Shown here piece after piece: positions 1 through 7,880 of a stretch of 28,351 nucleotides of DNA. The DNA lies in NCBI GenBank assembly GCA_019416285.1, contig DXXM01000040.1:1-28351 (forward strand). The letters are read 5' to 3'. The stretch comes from Bacteroidales bacterium. Lineage in GTDB: Bacteria; Bacteroidota; Bacteroidia; Bacteroidales; Muribaculaceae. Under the pieces are notes generated by a model. It was not told the DNA's origin and did not search any database. It saw nothing but the letters and a program-made list of their open reading frames with translations. Within the stretch, counting starts at the first letter, position 1. Each line of letters begins with the position of its first letter. Made by a program: the position numbers and the translations under genes.

Positions 1-71
1 CCGATGTTGCTATATGTTGGTACTTCAACCTGTAGTTGAGTTAATGCTTACGGTATTGTCTAAACTTTAAA

Positions 72-2843
72 TTATCCCACTACGATGTTTACAATCTTGC
101 CGGGGACGACGATGATTTTGCGGATGGTCTTGCCGTCGAGCCATTTGGCTGAGGATTCATTCGAGAGAGCGAGTTTTTCTACCTCATCTTTCGGCATGTC
201 GGCGGGAACCTGGATGGTGAAACGTGCCTTGCCGTTGAAGGAAACAGCGTAATTGACGTTGTTCTCCTTCAGATACTCTTCGTTCCACTCGGGCCACTTG
301 GCGTCGTTGACAGTAGTGTCGTGACCGAGGGCGCTGTGCCAGAGCTCTTCGGCAACGTGGGGCGCGAAGGGTGCGAGCACGATTACGAGAGGTTCGAGCA
401 CCTTGCGGCTGTGGCATTTGGCGGCCGTGAGTTCGTTTACACAAATCATGAAGGCTGCGACTGAGGTATTATAAGAGAAATTCTCGATGTCGCCGGTGAC
501 CTTCTTTATGAGCTTGTGGACAGCCTTGAGCGCTTCTGCCGAAGGTTCGCTGTCATCCACGAGGCAGGCGCCCTTGTAGAAAAGACCCCAGAGTTTCTTG
601 ATGAAACGGTTGACGCCGTCGATACCGTTGGTATCCCAGGGCTTGCTCTGCTCAATCGGGCCGAGGAACATCTCGTAGAGACGGAGAGTGTCGGCTCCGT
701 AGCGCTCCACGATGTCGTCGGGGTTAACGACATTGAACATAGATTTCGACATTTTCTCAACAGCCCAGCCGCAGACATACTTGCCGTCCTCAAGGATAAA
801 CTCTGCATCCTTGAACTCCGGACGCCATGCACGGAAAGCATCAAGGTCGAGCACATCGTTGCTCACGCGGTTCACGTCGACACGGATAGGAGTGGTGTCA
901 TACTGATCTTTCAGGCCAAGCGACACAAAAGTATTGGTGTCCTTGATACGGTAGACGAAGTTGGTGCGTCCTTGAATCATGCCCTGGTTGATGAGCTTCT
1001 TGAAAGGCTCGGGCTCCACGACATATCCGAGGTCATAGAGGAACTTGTTCCAGAAACGGGAGTAGATGAGGTGGCCGGTGGCGTGTTCCGTACCTCCGAT
1101 GTAGAGGTCAACATTGCGCCAGTATTCATCAGCCTCCTTCGATACGAGAGCCTCGTTGTTGTCGGGGTCCATATAGCGGAGATAGTAGGCCGACGAGCCT
1201 GCGAAACCGGGCATGGTGTTAAGCTCGATAGGATAGCCCTCGGGAGTCACCCAGTTCTTCGCACGGCCCAGAGGGGGCTCGCCTGTCTCAGTGGGAAGAT
1301 ACTTGTCCACTTCGGGAAGAAGCAGGGGAAGAGCGGATTCGTCCATGAGGTGGGGGACACCATCCTTATAATATACAGGGAAAGGCTCGCCCCAGTAGCG
1401 CTGACGGCTGAAGATGGCGTCGCGGAGACGGTAGTTGACCTTCACGCGGCCGATACCCTTCTCTGAGATATATTTCTTTGTGGCGGCGATAGCCTCGGGA
1501 ACCTCAAGGCCGTTGAGCGAGAAGTCGGCCGACGCACTGTTGACCATCTTTCCGCCCTTGGCATCGAAGCTCTGCTCCGACACGTCGCAACCCTCGATAA
1601 GAGGAATGATGGGAAGATCGAAATGACGGGCGAAAGCGTAGTCACGGCTGTCGTGGGCAGGCACAGCCATGATAGCGCCCGTGCCGTAGCCTGCAAGCAC
1701 ATAGTCGCTTATATAAATGGGAATTTCCTTACCGGTGAGGGGATTGACCGCATAGCTGCCGGAGAATACGCCGGAAACCTTCTTGTCAATCATGCGCTCA
1801 CGCTCGGTCTTGTGCTTGATGCTGTCGAGATACTCGTCCACGGCCTTGCGCTGCTCGGGAGTAACCACCTTGTCGACATACTCGCTCTCGGGAGCAAGCA
1901 CCATGAAGGTCACACCGAACACGGTGTCGGCGCGGGTGGTGAAGATTTCAAGCACGACATCGGAACCGGCAACCGGGAAACGCATTTCAGCGCCCTCGGA
2001 GCGGCCTATCCAGTTGCGCTGTGTCTCCTTGAGCGAATCGGTCCAGTCGAGCTCAGAGAGGCCGTCGAGAAGTCTCTGGGCGTATGCCGACACACGCAGA
2101 CACCACTGATACATCAGTTTCTGCTCCACCGGGTAGCCGCCGCGGATTGAAAGACCCTCGCTCACCTCATCGTTGGCGAGCACGGTTCCGAGCTGGGGAC
2201 ACCAGTTGACCATAGTGTTGCCGAGATAAGCGATGCGGTAGTTCATGAGCACATCGCTCTTCTCCTTTTCCGACATGGCCTTCCACTCGTCGGCTGTGAA
2301 ATCGAACTCCTCGGAGCAGGCGGCGTGGATGCCCTTGCTGCCCTCCTTCTCGAAATGCTCTATAAGTTTTGAAATGGGCTGCGCCTTGTCGAGCTCGGTG
2401 TCATAGTAGCTCTCGACCATCTTCATGAAGGCCCACTGGGTCCACTTGTAGAATTTAGGGTCGCAGGTTCTCACCTCGCGGTCCCAGTCATAGCAGAAAC
2501 CGATGCGGTCGAGCTGCTGACGGTAGCGGGCGATGTTGTCGTTGGTGGTCTTTTCGGGATGCTGTCCTGTCTGGATGGCATACTGCTCCGCGGGGAGACC
2601 GTAGGCGTCATAGCCCATCGGGTGGAGCACATTGAAACCGCGCAGACGTTTGTAGCGCGAATAGATATCGGATGCGATGTAGCCTAAGGGGTGTCCCACA
2701 TGCAGACCGGCTCCCGAGGGGTAGGGGAACATGTCGAGGACATAGTATTTGGGACGCGATTTGTCAACTGCGGTCTTGTAGACCTTATTTTCACGCCAGT
2801 AGTTCTGCCAGCGCGATTCGATGTCTCTATGATTGTATTCCAT
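72..2843 (-). CDS. leuS: Leucyl-tRNA synthetase
   Basis: This 923-aa class I aminoacyl-tRNA synthetase charges tRNA-Leu in the cytoplasm. The HIGH-type motif reads HVGH at residues 48-51, inside the typical block YPSGAGLHVGHPLGY. The KMSKS loop (EKMSKSMFN) lies near residues 698-702. Between them is the CP1 editing domain, with the threonine-rich TTRADTVFGVTF segment and the VPAHDSRDYAFA block that hydrolyse mischarged tRNA. The C-terminal anticodon-binding region ends at VVPGKIVNIVVG. An insertion around residues 150-200, rich in Lys and Glu, precedes the NWCPQLGTVLANDEV block; similar insertions occur in Bacteroidetes LeuRS. The start MEYNHRDIESRWQ is normal for the family. It lies 24 nt downstream of nadA on the same strand and is probably cotranscribed with it. 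No U-rich terminator is visible in the 71 nt downstream. Confidence 0.98.
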   Translation of the reverse strand: MEYNHRDIESRWQNYWRENKVYKTAVDKSRPKYYVLDMFPYPSGAGLHVGHPLGYIASDIYSRYKRLRGFNVLHPMGYDAYGLPAEQYAIQTGQHPEKTTNDNIARYRQQLDRIGFCYDWDREVRTCDPKFYKWTQWAFMKMVESYYDTELDKAQPISKLIEHFEKEGSKGIHAACSEEFDFTADEWKAMSEKEKSDVLMNYRIAYLGNTMVNWCPQLGTVLANDEVSEGLSIRGGYPVEQKLMYQWCLRVSAYAQRLLDGLSELDWTDSLKETQRNWIGRSEGAEMRFPVAGSDVVLEIFTTRADTVFGVTFMVLAPESEYVDKVVTPEQRKAVDEYLDSIKHKTERERMIDKKVSGVFSGSYAVNPLTGKEIPIYISDYVLAGYGTGAIMAVPAHDSRDYAFARHFDLPIIPLIEGCDVSEQSFDAKGGKMVNSASADFSLNGLEVPEAIAATKKYISEKGIGRVKVNYRLRDAIFSRQRYWGEPFPVYYKDGVPHLMDESALPLLLPEVDKYLPTETGEPPLGRAKNWVTPEGYPIELNTMPGFAGSSAYYLRYMDPDNNEALVSKEADEYWRNVDLYIGGTEHATGHLIYSRFWNKFLYDLGYVVEPEPFKKLINQGMIQGRTNFVYRIKDTNTFVSLGLKDQYDTTPIRVDVNRVSNDVLDLDAFRAWRPEFKDAEFILEDGKYVCGWAVEKMSKSMFNVVNPDDIVERYGADTLRLYEMFLGPIEQSKPWDTNGIDGVNRFIKKLWGLFYKGACLVDDSEPSAEALKAVHKLIKKVTGDIENFSYNTSVAAFMICVNELTAAKCHSRKVLEPLVIVLAPFAPHVAEELWHSALGHDTTVNDAKWPEWNEEYLKENNVNYAVSFNGKARFTIQVPADMPKDEVEKLALSNESSAKWLDGKTIRKIIVVPGKIVNIVVG

Positions 2844-2867
2844 AATTCAGATTGTTTTTCTAATTTC

Positions 2868-3833
2868 TCAGCTAAGTTCCAACATTCTCGCAATGGGCTT
2901 CCGGGCCTCGTCGATGATAGCCTCGTCGACAGTGACCTCGGGGAGCTCGTGGAGGAGAGTATTGTAGAGCTTCCGGAGAGTGTTGAGCTTCATATACGAA
3001 CAGTCATTGCAGGCGCAGGTCGAGTCGTTGGGAGGCGCGGGAATGAATGTCTTTTGCGGACACTTGCGGCGCATCTCGTGGAGGATGCCGCTCTCGGTGG
3101 CCACGATGAACTCCTGAGCGTCGTCGTTGACGGCATATTCGAGAAGCACGGCTGTGGACCCGAGCTTGTCGGCTACGAGACGTATCGGTTTCGGACATTC
3201 CGGATGCACGAGCACCTTCGCCGCCGGATGACGCTCTTTCAGCTCAAGAATCTTTTCGAGTGAAAACTGTTCGTGAACATGGCAGGCGCCGTCCCAGAGA
3301 AGCATCTCGCGTCCGGTCTGCGAATTTATATAATTTCCGAGGTTGCGGTCGGGACCGAAGATTATTTTCTCATCCTGCGGGAGCGAGGAGACGACCTTCA
3401 TGGCATTGCCAGAAGTCACCACTATATCCGTGAGAGCCTTCACCGCAGCCGAAGTGTTGACATAGCTGATGACGGTGTGGCCGGGATGAGCTTCGACAAA
3501 AGTTCTGAAGCTCTCGGCCGGACAGCTGTCGGCAAGCGAGCATCCCGCATTGAGATCGGGGACGAGCACCTTCTTTTCCGGACAAAGAATCTTGACAGTC
3601 TCTCCCATGAAGTGGACGCCACACATCACGATGATGTCGTTGTCGAGTCTCTCCGCAATCCGGGCGAGGGCCAGCGAATCGCCGACGAAATCAGCCAGGT
3701 CCTGAATCTCGCCTACCGTGTAATAGTGGGCGAGGACAATGGCGTTTTTCTCTTTCTTGAGTTTTTTGATTTCAGCCACGAGATCGAGCGCCGGGTCTAC
3801 CGGGGCATCGACGAACCCGTTTTCAACATTCAT
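2868..3833 (-). CDS. nadA: Quinolinate synthase A
   Basis: NadA (321 aa) condenses iminoaspartate with dihydroxyacetone phosphate to make quinolinate, the second step of de novo NAD synthesis in the cytosol. It carries an oxygen-sensitive [4Fe-4S] cluster held by three cysteines. The three expected cysteine contexts are visible: MCGVHFMGETVKIL, VHPECPKPIR and CNDCSYMKLNTL near the C-terminus. The N-terminal block IVLAHYYTVGEIQDLADFVGDSLALA is the conserved substrate-binding region. Length and start are normal. The gene is first of a likely two-gene unit with leuS. I saw no Bacteroidetes-type -7 element in the AT-rich DNA upstream. The partner gene nadB is not in the window. Confidence 0.97.
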   Translation of the reverse strand: MNVENGFVDAPVDPALDLVAEIKKLKKEKNAIVLAHYYTVGEIQDLADFVGDSLALARIAERLDNDIIVMCGVHFMGETVKILCPEKKVLVPDLNAGCSLADSCPAESFRTFVEAHPGHTVISYVNTSAAVKALTDIVVTSGNAMKVVSSLPQDEKIIFGPDRNLGNYINSQTGREMLLWDGACHVHEQFSLEKILELKERHPAAKVLVHPECPKPIRLVADKLGSTAVLLEYAVNDDAQEFIVATESGILHEMRRKCPQKTFIPAPPNDSTCACNDCSYMKLNTLRKLYNTLLHELPEVTVDEAIIDEARKPIARMLELS

Positions 3834-4079
3834 TTATTTTATGTTTTTATTTTATGGGAAAAAATTTTTTTCAAAAACACTCAATAAGTAAAAGTATAGT
3901 GGATGTTAAAATGTGAAATAACTTTCTGGCCCTTTTCTTGCATTTATGGGTTATTGAAGTCGGGTTAACACTATCTTCAATGTTATTGACATACTAAAAC
4001 ACTATGTTTCCGATACTTACCGATGTTATTAACATTGTGTTAATAATGTGCAAAGTTAAAAACTTTTCATGTCATTTCC

Positions 4080-4115
4080 AACCGTTTTCTGTTGAAAAGG
4101 GGATTGAAAACGGTT
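4080..4115. repeat. Perfect 10-bp inverted repeat, 16-nt spacer
   Basis: AACCGTTTTC at 4080-4089 is the exact reverse complement of GAAAACGGTT at 4106-4115. It lies in the gene-free region with no adjacent coding start, so it may be a binding site or the stem of an unannotated transcript. Confidence 0.5.
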
Positions 4116-4310
4116 TGATAGAATCATGATAAGTTATTTTGTCATAATGGTTCAAGGATTATACCCGGTGTCCTCCGATATATGCAAGAAGAATCTTTAG
4201 AAAGTCATTGAAATCTTATTGACAGTTTTCAACAATGTTTTCAACAGTGTTAATAAATCTGGAAATGTTCATTGTGCAGTCAAGAATGCAGATGAAAATA
4301 TACAACAAAA

Positions 4311-4338
4311 AATGAGGAGGCTTCACAGTCTCCTCATT
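4311..4338. terminator. Stem-loop, possible terminator of an unannotated transcript
   Basis: AATGAGGAG (4311-4319) pairs perfectly with CTCCTCATT (4330-4338). The helix continues inward through a G-T wobble and two more pairs to a 4-nt loop (4323-4326). A run of six T lies at 4354-4359, too far away for a classical terminator. No annotated gene ends here, so if it terminates anything the transcript is a non-coding one. Confidence 0.4.
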
Positions 4339-4513
4339 CACATTTAACCTAACTTTTTTAGTTGACTTTGTGTTATGCGTTGCTTTGATAGTAGCTATAA
4401 GCCTACTGACGTTAAATTATCTGCAAATTTAACTACAAATTATCAAAACTACCCCCCCCGACATGTTAATTTGTGTTAATAGAGCTGCGTTTGGTAGCTT
4501 TTTGTTCTTTTTT

Positions 4514-4528
4514 TACCCTATTAGGGTA
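4514..4528. promoter_or_regulatory. 15-bp palindrome, candidate operator
   Basis: TACCCTA at 4514-4520 and TAGGGTA at 4522-4528 flank a single central T, with T runs on both sides. It lies about 215 bp upstream of the glycosyltransferase start. The geometry fits a dimeric repressor site, but the regulator is unknown. A weak terminator (5-bp stem, T run at 4531-4536) is an alternative reading. Confidence 0.35.
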
Positions 4529-4693
4529 CACTTTTTTCTCTTTAAAATTCAAAGAGTGCAGAATTTCAGGAATTTCTGAGCAATTTCAGGTGAAAAAGAG
4601 AGTAATTTGCAATAAAATACGTGTTTTGGATTACATTTTAAGCAGTTTCGACATTTTTTATACAAAAAGATATTTATTTTGAAATATTTATTT

Positions 4694-4701
4694 TACATTT
4701 G
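4694..4701 (+). promoter_or_regulatory. Bacteroidetes -7 element (TACATTTG) for the glycosyltransferase
   Basis: TACATTTG matches the Bacteroidetes -7 consensus TAnnTTTG. The matching -33 TTG is weak. Transcription would begin near 4708, leaving a leader of about 20 nt to the ATG at 4729 and ruling out the TTG at 4699 as a start codon. Confidence 0.55.
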
Positions 4702-4728
4702 TACCTGGTAAAACTGTGTTTGTCAATA

Positions 4729-5487
4729 ATGAACAAGATATCAGCGACCATACTTGCCTTCAATGAAGAGAGACACATAGGTGCCTGTCTGGAATCGTTG
4801 CGCGAGGTTGCGGATGAAATCATTGTGGTTGACTCCGGGTCGACGGACAGGACTGTTGAAATCTGCAATGATTTCGGATGCAAGGTCAGGACGCGGAAGT
4901 TTGACGGTTTCGGTGCGCAGAGGCAGTATGCCACATCGCTCACCACGCATCAGTATGTACTGTCGATTGACGCCGATGAGCTTCTTTCGCCTGCGCTCCA
5001 GGAGTCGATAAAGCAACTCAAGAAGGAGAATTTCGGCCACCGTGTCTACAGCATCTCAAGATTGAATTTCTATTGCGGAGTGCCCGTCAGACATTGCGGC
5101 TGGTATCCCGACCGTCAGATCAGGTTGTTTGACAAACGCTATGCCAACTGGAATCTGCGCGATGTCTCGGAGACTGTGATTTTCCGTGATTCAGTTCGCC
5201 CGGAGCTTCTCGACGGTGATATTCTGCATCATCGCTGCGACTCGAAGGAGCAGTACCGGCGTGTGGCCACCTCACACGCAGCAATGAAAGCCAAGGTGCT
5301 TGCCGCGCGCGACGGGTCGATAGGCCTTATAAGTCCGTTTATTCACGGCATAAAGGCCTTGTGGCATAATCTGGTGACTGAAGGGGGAGTATTTGAGGGC
5401 CGGGTAGGACGCGAGATTTCATTTCAGGCCTACCGCTCCGAACTGCTTGCCTACACTACGGCACGGCGCCTGAAGCAGAAAATGTGA
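4729..5487 (+). CDS. Family 2 glycosyltransferase, WaaE/KdtX-like
   Basis: A 252-aa GT-A fold glycosyltransferase. It opens with ISATILAFNEERHIGACLESL, followed by the nucleotide-binding EIIVVDSGSTDRT block and the DXD-type motif DADE at residues 81-84 that binds metal and the sugar nucleotide. The middle segment HCGWYPDRQIRLFDKR and the later KEQYRRVATSHAAMKAK resemble the WaaE/KdtX group, which adds a glucose branch to the lipopolysaccharide inner core; the substrate here is not proven. The ATG at 4729 is preferred over an upstream TTG at 4699, because that TTG lies inside the promoter and the extra ten residues are not family-like. The gene stands alone and ends 8 nt from convergent rnhB. 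It has no signal peptide and probably acts on the cytoplasmic membrane face. Confidence 0.9.
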   Translation: MNKISATILAFNEERHIGACLESLREVADEIIVVDSGSTDRTVEICNDFGCKVRTRKFDGFGAQRQYATSLTTHQYVLSIDADELLSPALQESIKQLKKENFGHRVYSISRLNFYCGVPVRHCGWYPDRQIRLFDKRYANWNLRDVSETVIFRDSVRPELLDGDILHHRCDSKEQYRRVATSHAAMKAKVLAARDGSIGLISPFIHGIKALWHNLVTEGGVFEGRVGREISFQAYRSELLAYTTARRLKQKM

Positions 5488-5495
5488 TACTTCTA

Positions 5496-6092
5496 CTACT
5501 TTTTTGAACTATCGGCAGGGAGCAGGCGGAAAGTCATGCGGTGCAGCGGTGTTGGGCCGAGTTTCGCTATGGCTGCGCGATGTTCCTTTGTGGGATACCC
5601 TTTGTTGACTTCCCAGTTGTAGCCGGGGTATGCTTTGGCGGCCTTTTCCATGAAAGCGTCACGGTAGGTTTTGGCGAGAACCGATGCAGCCGCTATGTTG
5701 CCGTATTTCGCGTCGCCCTTGACCACGGTGACGTGGGGAATATCCTTGTAGGGTTTGAATCTGTTGCCGTCGACAGCGATGGCTCCGGGCGTGACATCGA
5801 GTGCGTCGAGTGCGCGGTGCATGGCGAGAATGGAGGCGTTGAGAATGTTTATGCTGTCGATTTCGGCGTGGTCACACGAGGCCACGGCCCATGCTACGGC
5901 GTCGCGTTCAATCACCGGGCGCAGTGCTTCGCGCTGTCTGGCGGTAAGTTTTTTTGAATCGTTCAGGAGTTCATTGGTGTAGCCGTCGGGAAGGATTACC
6001 GCGGCAGCAAATACCGGACCTGCCAGACAGCCGCGACCGGCTTCGTCGCAGCCGGCTTCAAGAATGAAGGGTGTGGTGGATGAGGGCAACAT
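5496..6092 (-). CDS. rnhB: Ribonuclease HII
   Basis: RNase HII (198 aa) nicks RNA in RNA-DNA hybrids and starts removal of misincorporated ribonucleotides from DNA. The signature CDEAGRGCLAGPV supplies catalytic Asp16 and Glu17. The other acidic residues are Asp108 (AVDGNRF) and Asp127 (VVKGDAKY). The blocks NDSKKLT and AAASVLAKTYRD are typical, and length is normal. It lies 22 nt downstream of the response regulator on the same strand and is probably read from that promoter, although the two proteins have no obvious functional link. It converges with the glycosyltransferase, with an 8-nt gap and no visible terminator. Confidence 0.97.
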   Translation of the reverse strand: MLPSSTTPFILEAGCDEAGRGCLAGPVFAAAVILPDGYTNELLNDSKKLTARQREALRPVIERDAVAWAVASCDHAEIDSINILNASILAMHRALDALDVTPGAIAVDGNRFKPYKDIPHVTVVKGDAKYGNIAAASVLAKTYRDAFMEKAAKAYPGYNWEVNKGYPTKEHRAAIAKLGPTPLHRMTFRLLPADSSKK

Positions 6093-6114
6093 TCAGCAGA
6101 GTGTATTCCGTTTT

Positions 6115-6825
6115 TTATACATCCATGAAACCGTAGCCGAGGCCGGAACGGTTGACTAAGTTCTGGGCGTAGGTGCCGAGTTTTTTTCGCAGACGTGAGA
6201 TGTTGACATCTACGAGACGCGGATTGTTCATCTCCTCGCCGGGCCATGCGGTAGTGAAGATTTCTTCTCGGGTGAAGAGCTTGTTGCGCGAGCGCAGCAA
6301 CTGGGTGAGGATTGAAAATTCCGTGGGTGAGAGTGATATTGAATCGCCGTCGATAATCAGGCCGCGGGAATCGATGTTGAGAATGAGAGTGCGGTATTCG
6401 ATGGTTCTCGTCGTGACGGCGGGAGTGAAATTCCTGTGGCGGCGCAACACGGAGCGGATGCGCGCCATAAATTCGCGCAGAGAGAAGGGTTTTATCACAT
6501 AGTCATCGGCTCCTGCGTTGAGGGCGTTGATGATGTCGTTTTCGCTGTCGAGGACGGAACAGAATATGACCGGAATATTTGCAGTCATACGGTCATCTTT
6601 AATGCGTTCAAGTAGTTCGAGCCCGTCAATCTCTCCCGGTAATTTTACTTCTGCGATTATAAGGCTGTAAGTATCAAGAGGTAGAGTGAGTGCATCTTCC
6701 GCCTGTGGAACGATAACGACACGATAACCCGCGCTCTGAAGGTTGGCTTCAAGAAGCGAGGTAATGTTTCTGTCGTCATCAACGAGCAGAATCGCAGGCG
6801 TTATTTTAATATCAGAAATATCCAC
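6115..6825 (-). CDS. Orphan OmpR/PhoB-family response regulator with Glu at the phosphoacceptor position
   Basis: A 236-aa DNA-binding regulator with an N-terminal receiver domain (about 10-125) and a C-terminal winged helix (about 140-236; LSPTEFSILTQLLRS and VDVNISRLRKKLG are the winged-helix signatures). The acidic pocket LLVDDD (Asp16-18), switch Ser in FCSV and Lys in VIKPF are present. The phosphorylated Asp, expected in a block like LDVMLPG, is replaced by Glu59 in IIAEVKLPG; the codon is GAA, one base from Asp. Such a change prevents normal aspartyl phosphorylation and can mimic the active state. No histidine kinase is nearby. A palindrome overlaps its -7 element, which could indicate autoregulation. 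It is the first gene of a unit with rnhB. Targets cannot be read from the sequence. Confidence 0.93.
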   Translation of the reverse strand: MDISDIKITPAILLVDDDRNITSLLEANLQSAGYRVVIVPQAEDALTLPLDTYSLIIAEVKLPGEIDGLELLERIKDDRMTANIPVIFCSVLDSENDIINALNAGADDYVIKPFSLREFMARIRSVLRRHRNFTPAVTTRTIEYRTLILNIDSRGLIIDGDSISLSPTEFSILTQLLRSRNKLFTREEIFTTAWPGEEMNNPRLVDVNISRLRKKLGTYAQNLVNRSGLGYGFMDV

Positions 6826-6888
6826 GGTTGATAGTTGTTTTTACACTTTCTGATTGAGGAAAAAGATTGTAGTAACGAAAGATGTAAT

Positions 6889-6909
6889 GCAAATATAACA
6901 AATATTTGC
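6889..6909 (-). promoter_or_regulatory. -7 element and overlapping palindrome upstream of the response regulator
   Basis: On the minus strand TATATTTG (6897-6890) matches TAnnTTTG and would start a leader of about 55-60 nt. The same DNA is a perfect dyad: GCAAATAT at 6889-6896, a 5-nt spacer, ATATTTGC at 6902-6909. A protein bound here would block the -7 element. No good -33 TTG is visible. Confidence 0.5.
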
Positions 6910-7060
6910 CTTTGTATAAAAATTTGTAACCGAATTGTCTGATGTTTGAAATTGAATTGTCATTATGATATACTGTAATATTCACGGCAGACAATGCCCG
7001 GAGTGAAACGTCGGAATGACACCTATTTATATATGTATTTTATTTTTTAGGGAGCAATGG

Positions 7061-7092
7061 TTGGGTAATTGAAAGAATAATCCTTACCTTTG
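7061..7092 (+). promoter_or_regulatory. pyrH-frr promoter
   Basis: TTG at 7061-7063 and TACCTTTG at 7085-7092 are separated by 21 nt, matching the Bacteroidetes sigma consensus. The predicted start near 7099 gives a leader of about 37 nt containing a tandem GTCAAACA repeat. Confidence 0.75.
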
Positions 7093-7135
7093 TTGAAAAC
7101 ATAGATAAAAGTCAAACAGTCAAACAATAGAAAAC

Positions 7136-7846
7136 ATGGAACCTAAATACAGAAGAATTCTCCTCAAACTCAGTGGAGAGTCACTGATGGGAAAGCAGGG
7201 CTATGGAATCGACACCGAGCGTCTTGAAGAATATGCCCGCCAGATTATGGAAATATGCTCTATGGGCGTTCAGGTGGCAATCGTCATCGGCGGAGGTAAT
7301 ATATTCCGCGGCGTGTCAGGTGCGGCCAAGGGTTTCAACCGCGTGAAGGGTGACCAGATGGGCATGCTTGCCACAGTCATCAATTCTCTCGCTCTTTCGT
7401 CGGCACTCGATGCCATCGGTCAGCCCGCAAAGGTGCTTACCGCCCTCAACATGTATCCTATCGGCGATTACTATTCCAACCGTGTGGCCATCGAAGCTCT
7501 TCAGCGCGGTGAGGTGGCCATCATTGCCGGAGGCACAGGCAATCCTTTCTTCACCACAGACACCGGCAGCGCTCTGCGCGGTATTGAGGTGGAGGCCGAC
7601 GTGATGCTCAAAGGCACCCGCGTCGACGGCATCTATACAGCCGACCCCGAAAAGGACCCCACCGCCACCAAGTTTGACAAGATTACCTACGACGAGGTCT
7701 ACAACCGCGGTCTGAAGGTGATGGACCTCACAGCCACCGCGCTCTGCAAGGAGAATCATCTGCCTATCGTGGTTTTCGACATGGACACTCCCGGCAATCT
7801 CCTCAAAGTTATCAAGGGCGAACCGATAGGAACGCTTGTTTATTGA
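7136..7846 (+). CDS. pyrH: UMP kinase
   Basis: UMP kinase (236 aa) phosphorylates UMP to UDP with ATP in pyrimidine nucleotide synthesis; the bacterial enzyme is a hexamer of the amino acid kinase fold. Visible signatures are the N-terminal ILLKLSGESLMG, the glycine loop VIGGGNIFRG, the UMP-binding GDQMGMLATVINSLAL, GGTGNPFFTTDTGSALRGIE, and the nucleotide-binding VDGIYTADPEKDP. Length is typical. It is followed 34 nt later by frr, the usual pyrH-frr pairing. The promoter at 7061-7092 supports the start chosen. Confidence 0.98.
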   Translation: MEPKYRRILLKLSGESLMGKQGYGIDTERLEEYARQIMEICSMGVQVAIVIGGGNIFRGVSGAAKGFNRVKGDQMGMLATVINSLALSSALDAIGQPAKVLTALNMYPIGDYYSNRVAIEALQRGEVAIIAGGTGNPFFTTDTGSALRGIEVEADVMLKGTRVDGIYTADPEKDPTATKFDKITYDEVYNRGLKVMDLTATALCKENHLPIVVFDMDTPGNLLKVIKGEPIGTLVY

Positions 7847-7880
7847 ATATAATTTAAAATTAAATTTTAAACCGAAATAT

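Larger units (their letters stand above)
3834..4728. other. Long AT-rich gene-free region with dyads and reiterated TTATT(G/A)ACA
   Basis: This 895-bp stretch between divergent nadA and a glycosyltransferase holds no credible ORF. It contains TTATTGACA at 3983-3991 and 4216-4224, TTATTAACA at 4026-4034, and the reverse complement TGTTAATAA at 4038-4046 and 4248-4256, with a degenerate copy at 4474-4482. The pair at 4026-4046 forms a perfect 9-bp dyad with a 3-nt spacer. Further dyads are 4080-4089/4106-4115 (AACCGTTTTC and complement), a stem-loop at 4311-4338, and TACCCTA-T-TAGGGTA at 4514-4528. A C8 run sits at 4452-4459. The right end holds the promoter of the downstream gene. Function is unknown; regulatory DNA or an unannotated small RNA are both possible. 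Confidence 0.7.
6826..7135. other. Divergent intergenic region between the regulator and pyrH
   Basis: About 310 bp of AT-rich DNA with no credible ORF. It carries the regulator promoter (-7 at 6890-6897, minus) with an overlapping dyad, and the pyrH promoter (7061-7092, plus). An 8-bp inverted pair, ATTGTCTG at 6934-6941 and CAGACAAT at 6988-6995, and a repeated GAATTGTC lie between them and have no assigned role. Confidence 0.7.

Noticed and set aside
1..71. Terminator after leuS from a TCAAC/GTTGA stem-loop
   Set aside because: The stem is only 5-6 bp and is not followed by a T run on the leuS-reading strand.
516..1466. 316-aa plus-strand ORF opposite leuS
   Set aside because: It is an antisense shadow of leucyl-tRNA synthetase, which has full-length family motifs. 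The same applies to the other long opposite-strand ORFs over nadA, rnhB, the isomerase, the transketolase and mrp.
4452..4459. Run of eight C as a phase-variation switch
   Set aside because: It lies about 270 bp upstream of the next start codon and about 230 bp from its -7 element, so length changes would not shift a frame or an obvious promoter spacing.
4473..4682. 69-aa plus-strand ORF in the long intergenic region
   Set aside because: Low-complexity, Phe/Leu/Lys-rich translation of AT-rich DNA, ending just before the promoter of the next gene, with no recognisable motif or start context.
3834..4728. Chromosomal replication origin (oriC)
   Set aside because: DnaA-box-like repeats and AT-rich DNA suggest it, but every repeat has a mismatch to the consensus, no dnaA/dnaN is adjacent, and hand counts of G versus C show no strand-skew switch across the region. 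Kept only as a finding about the repeats.
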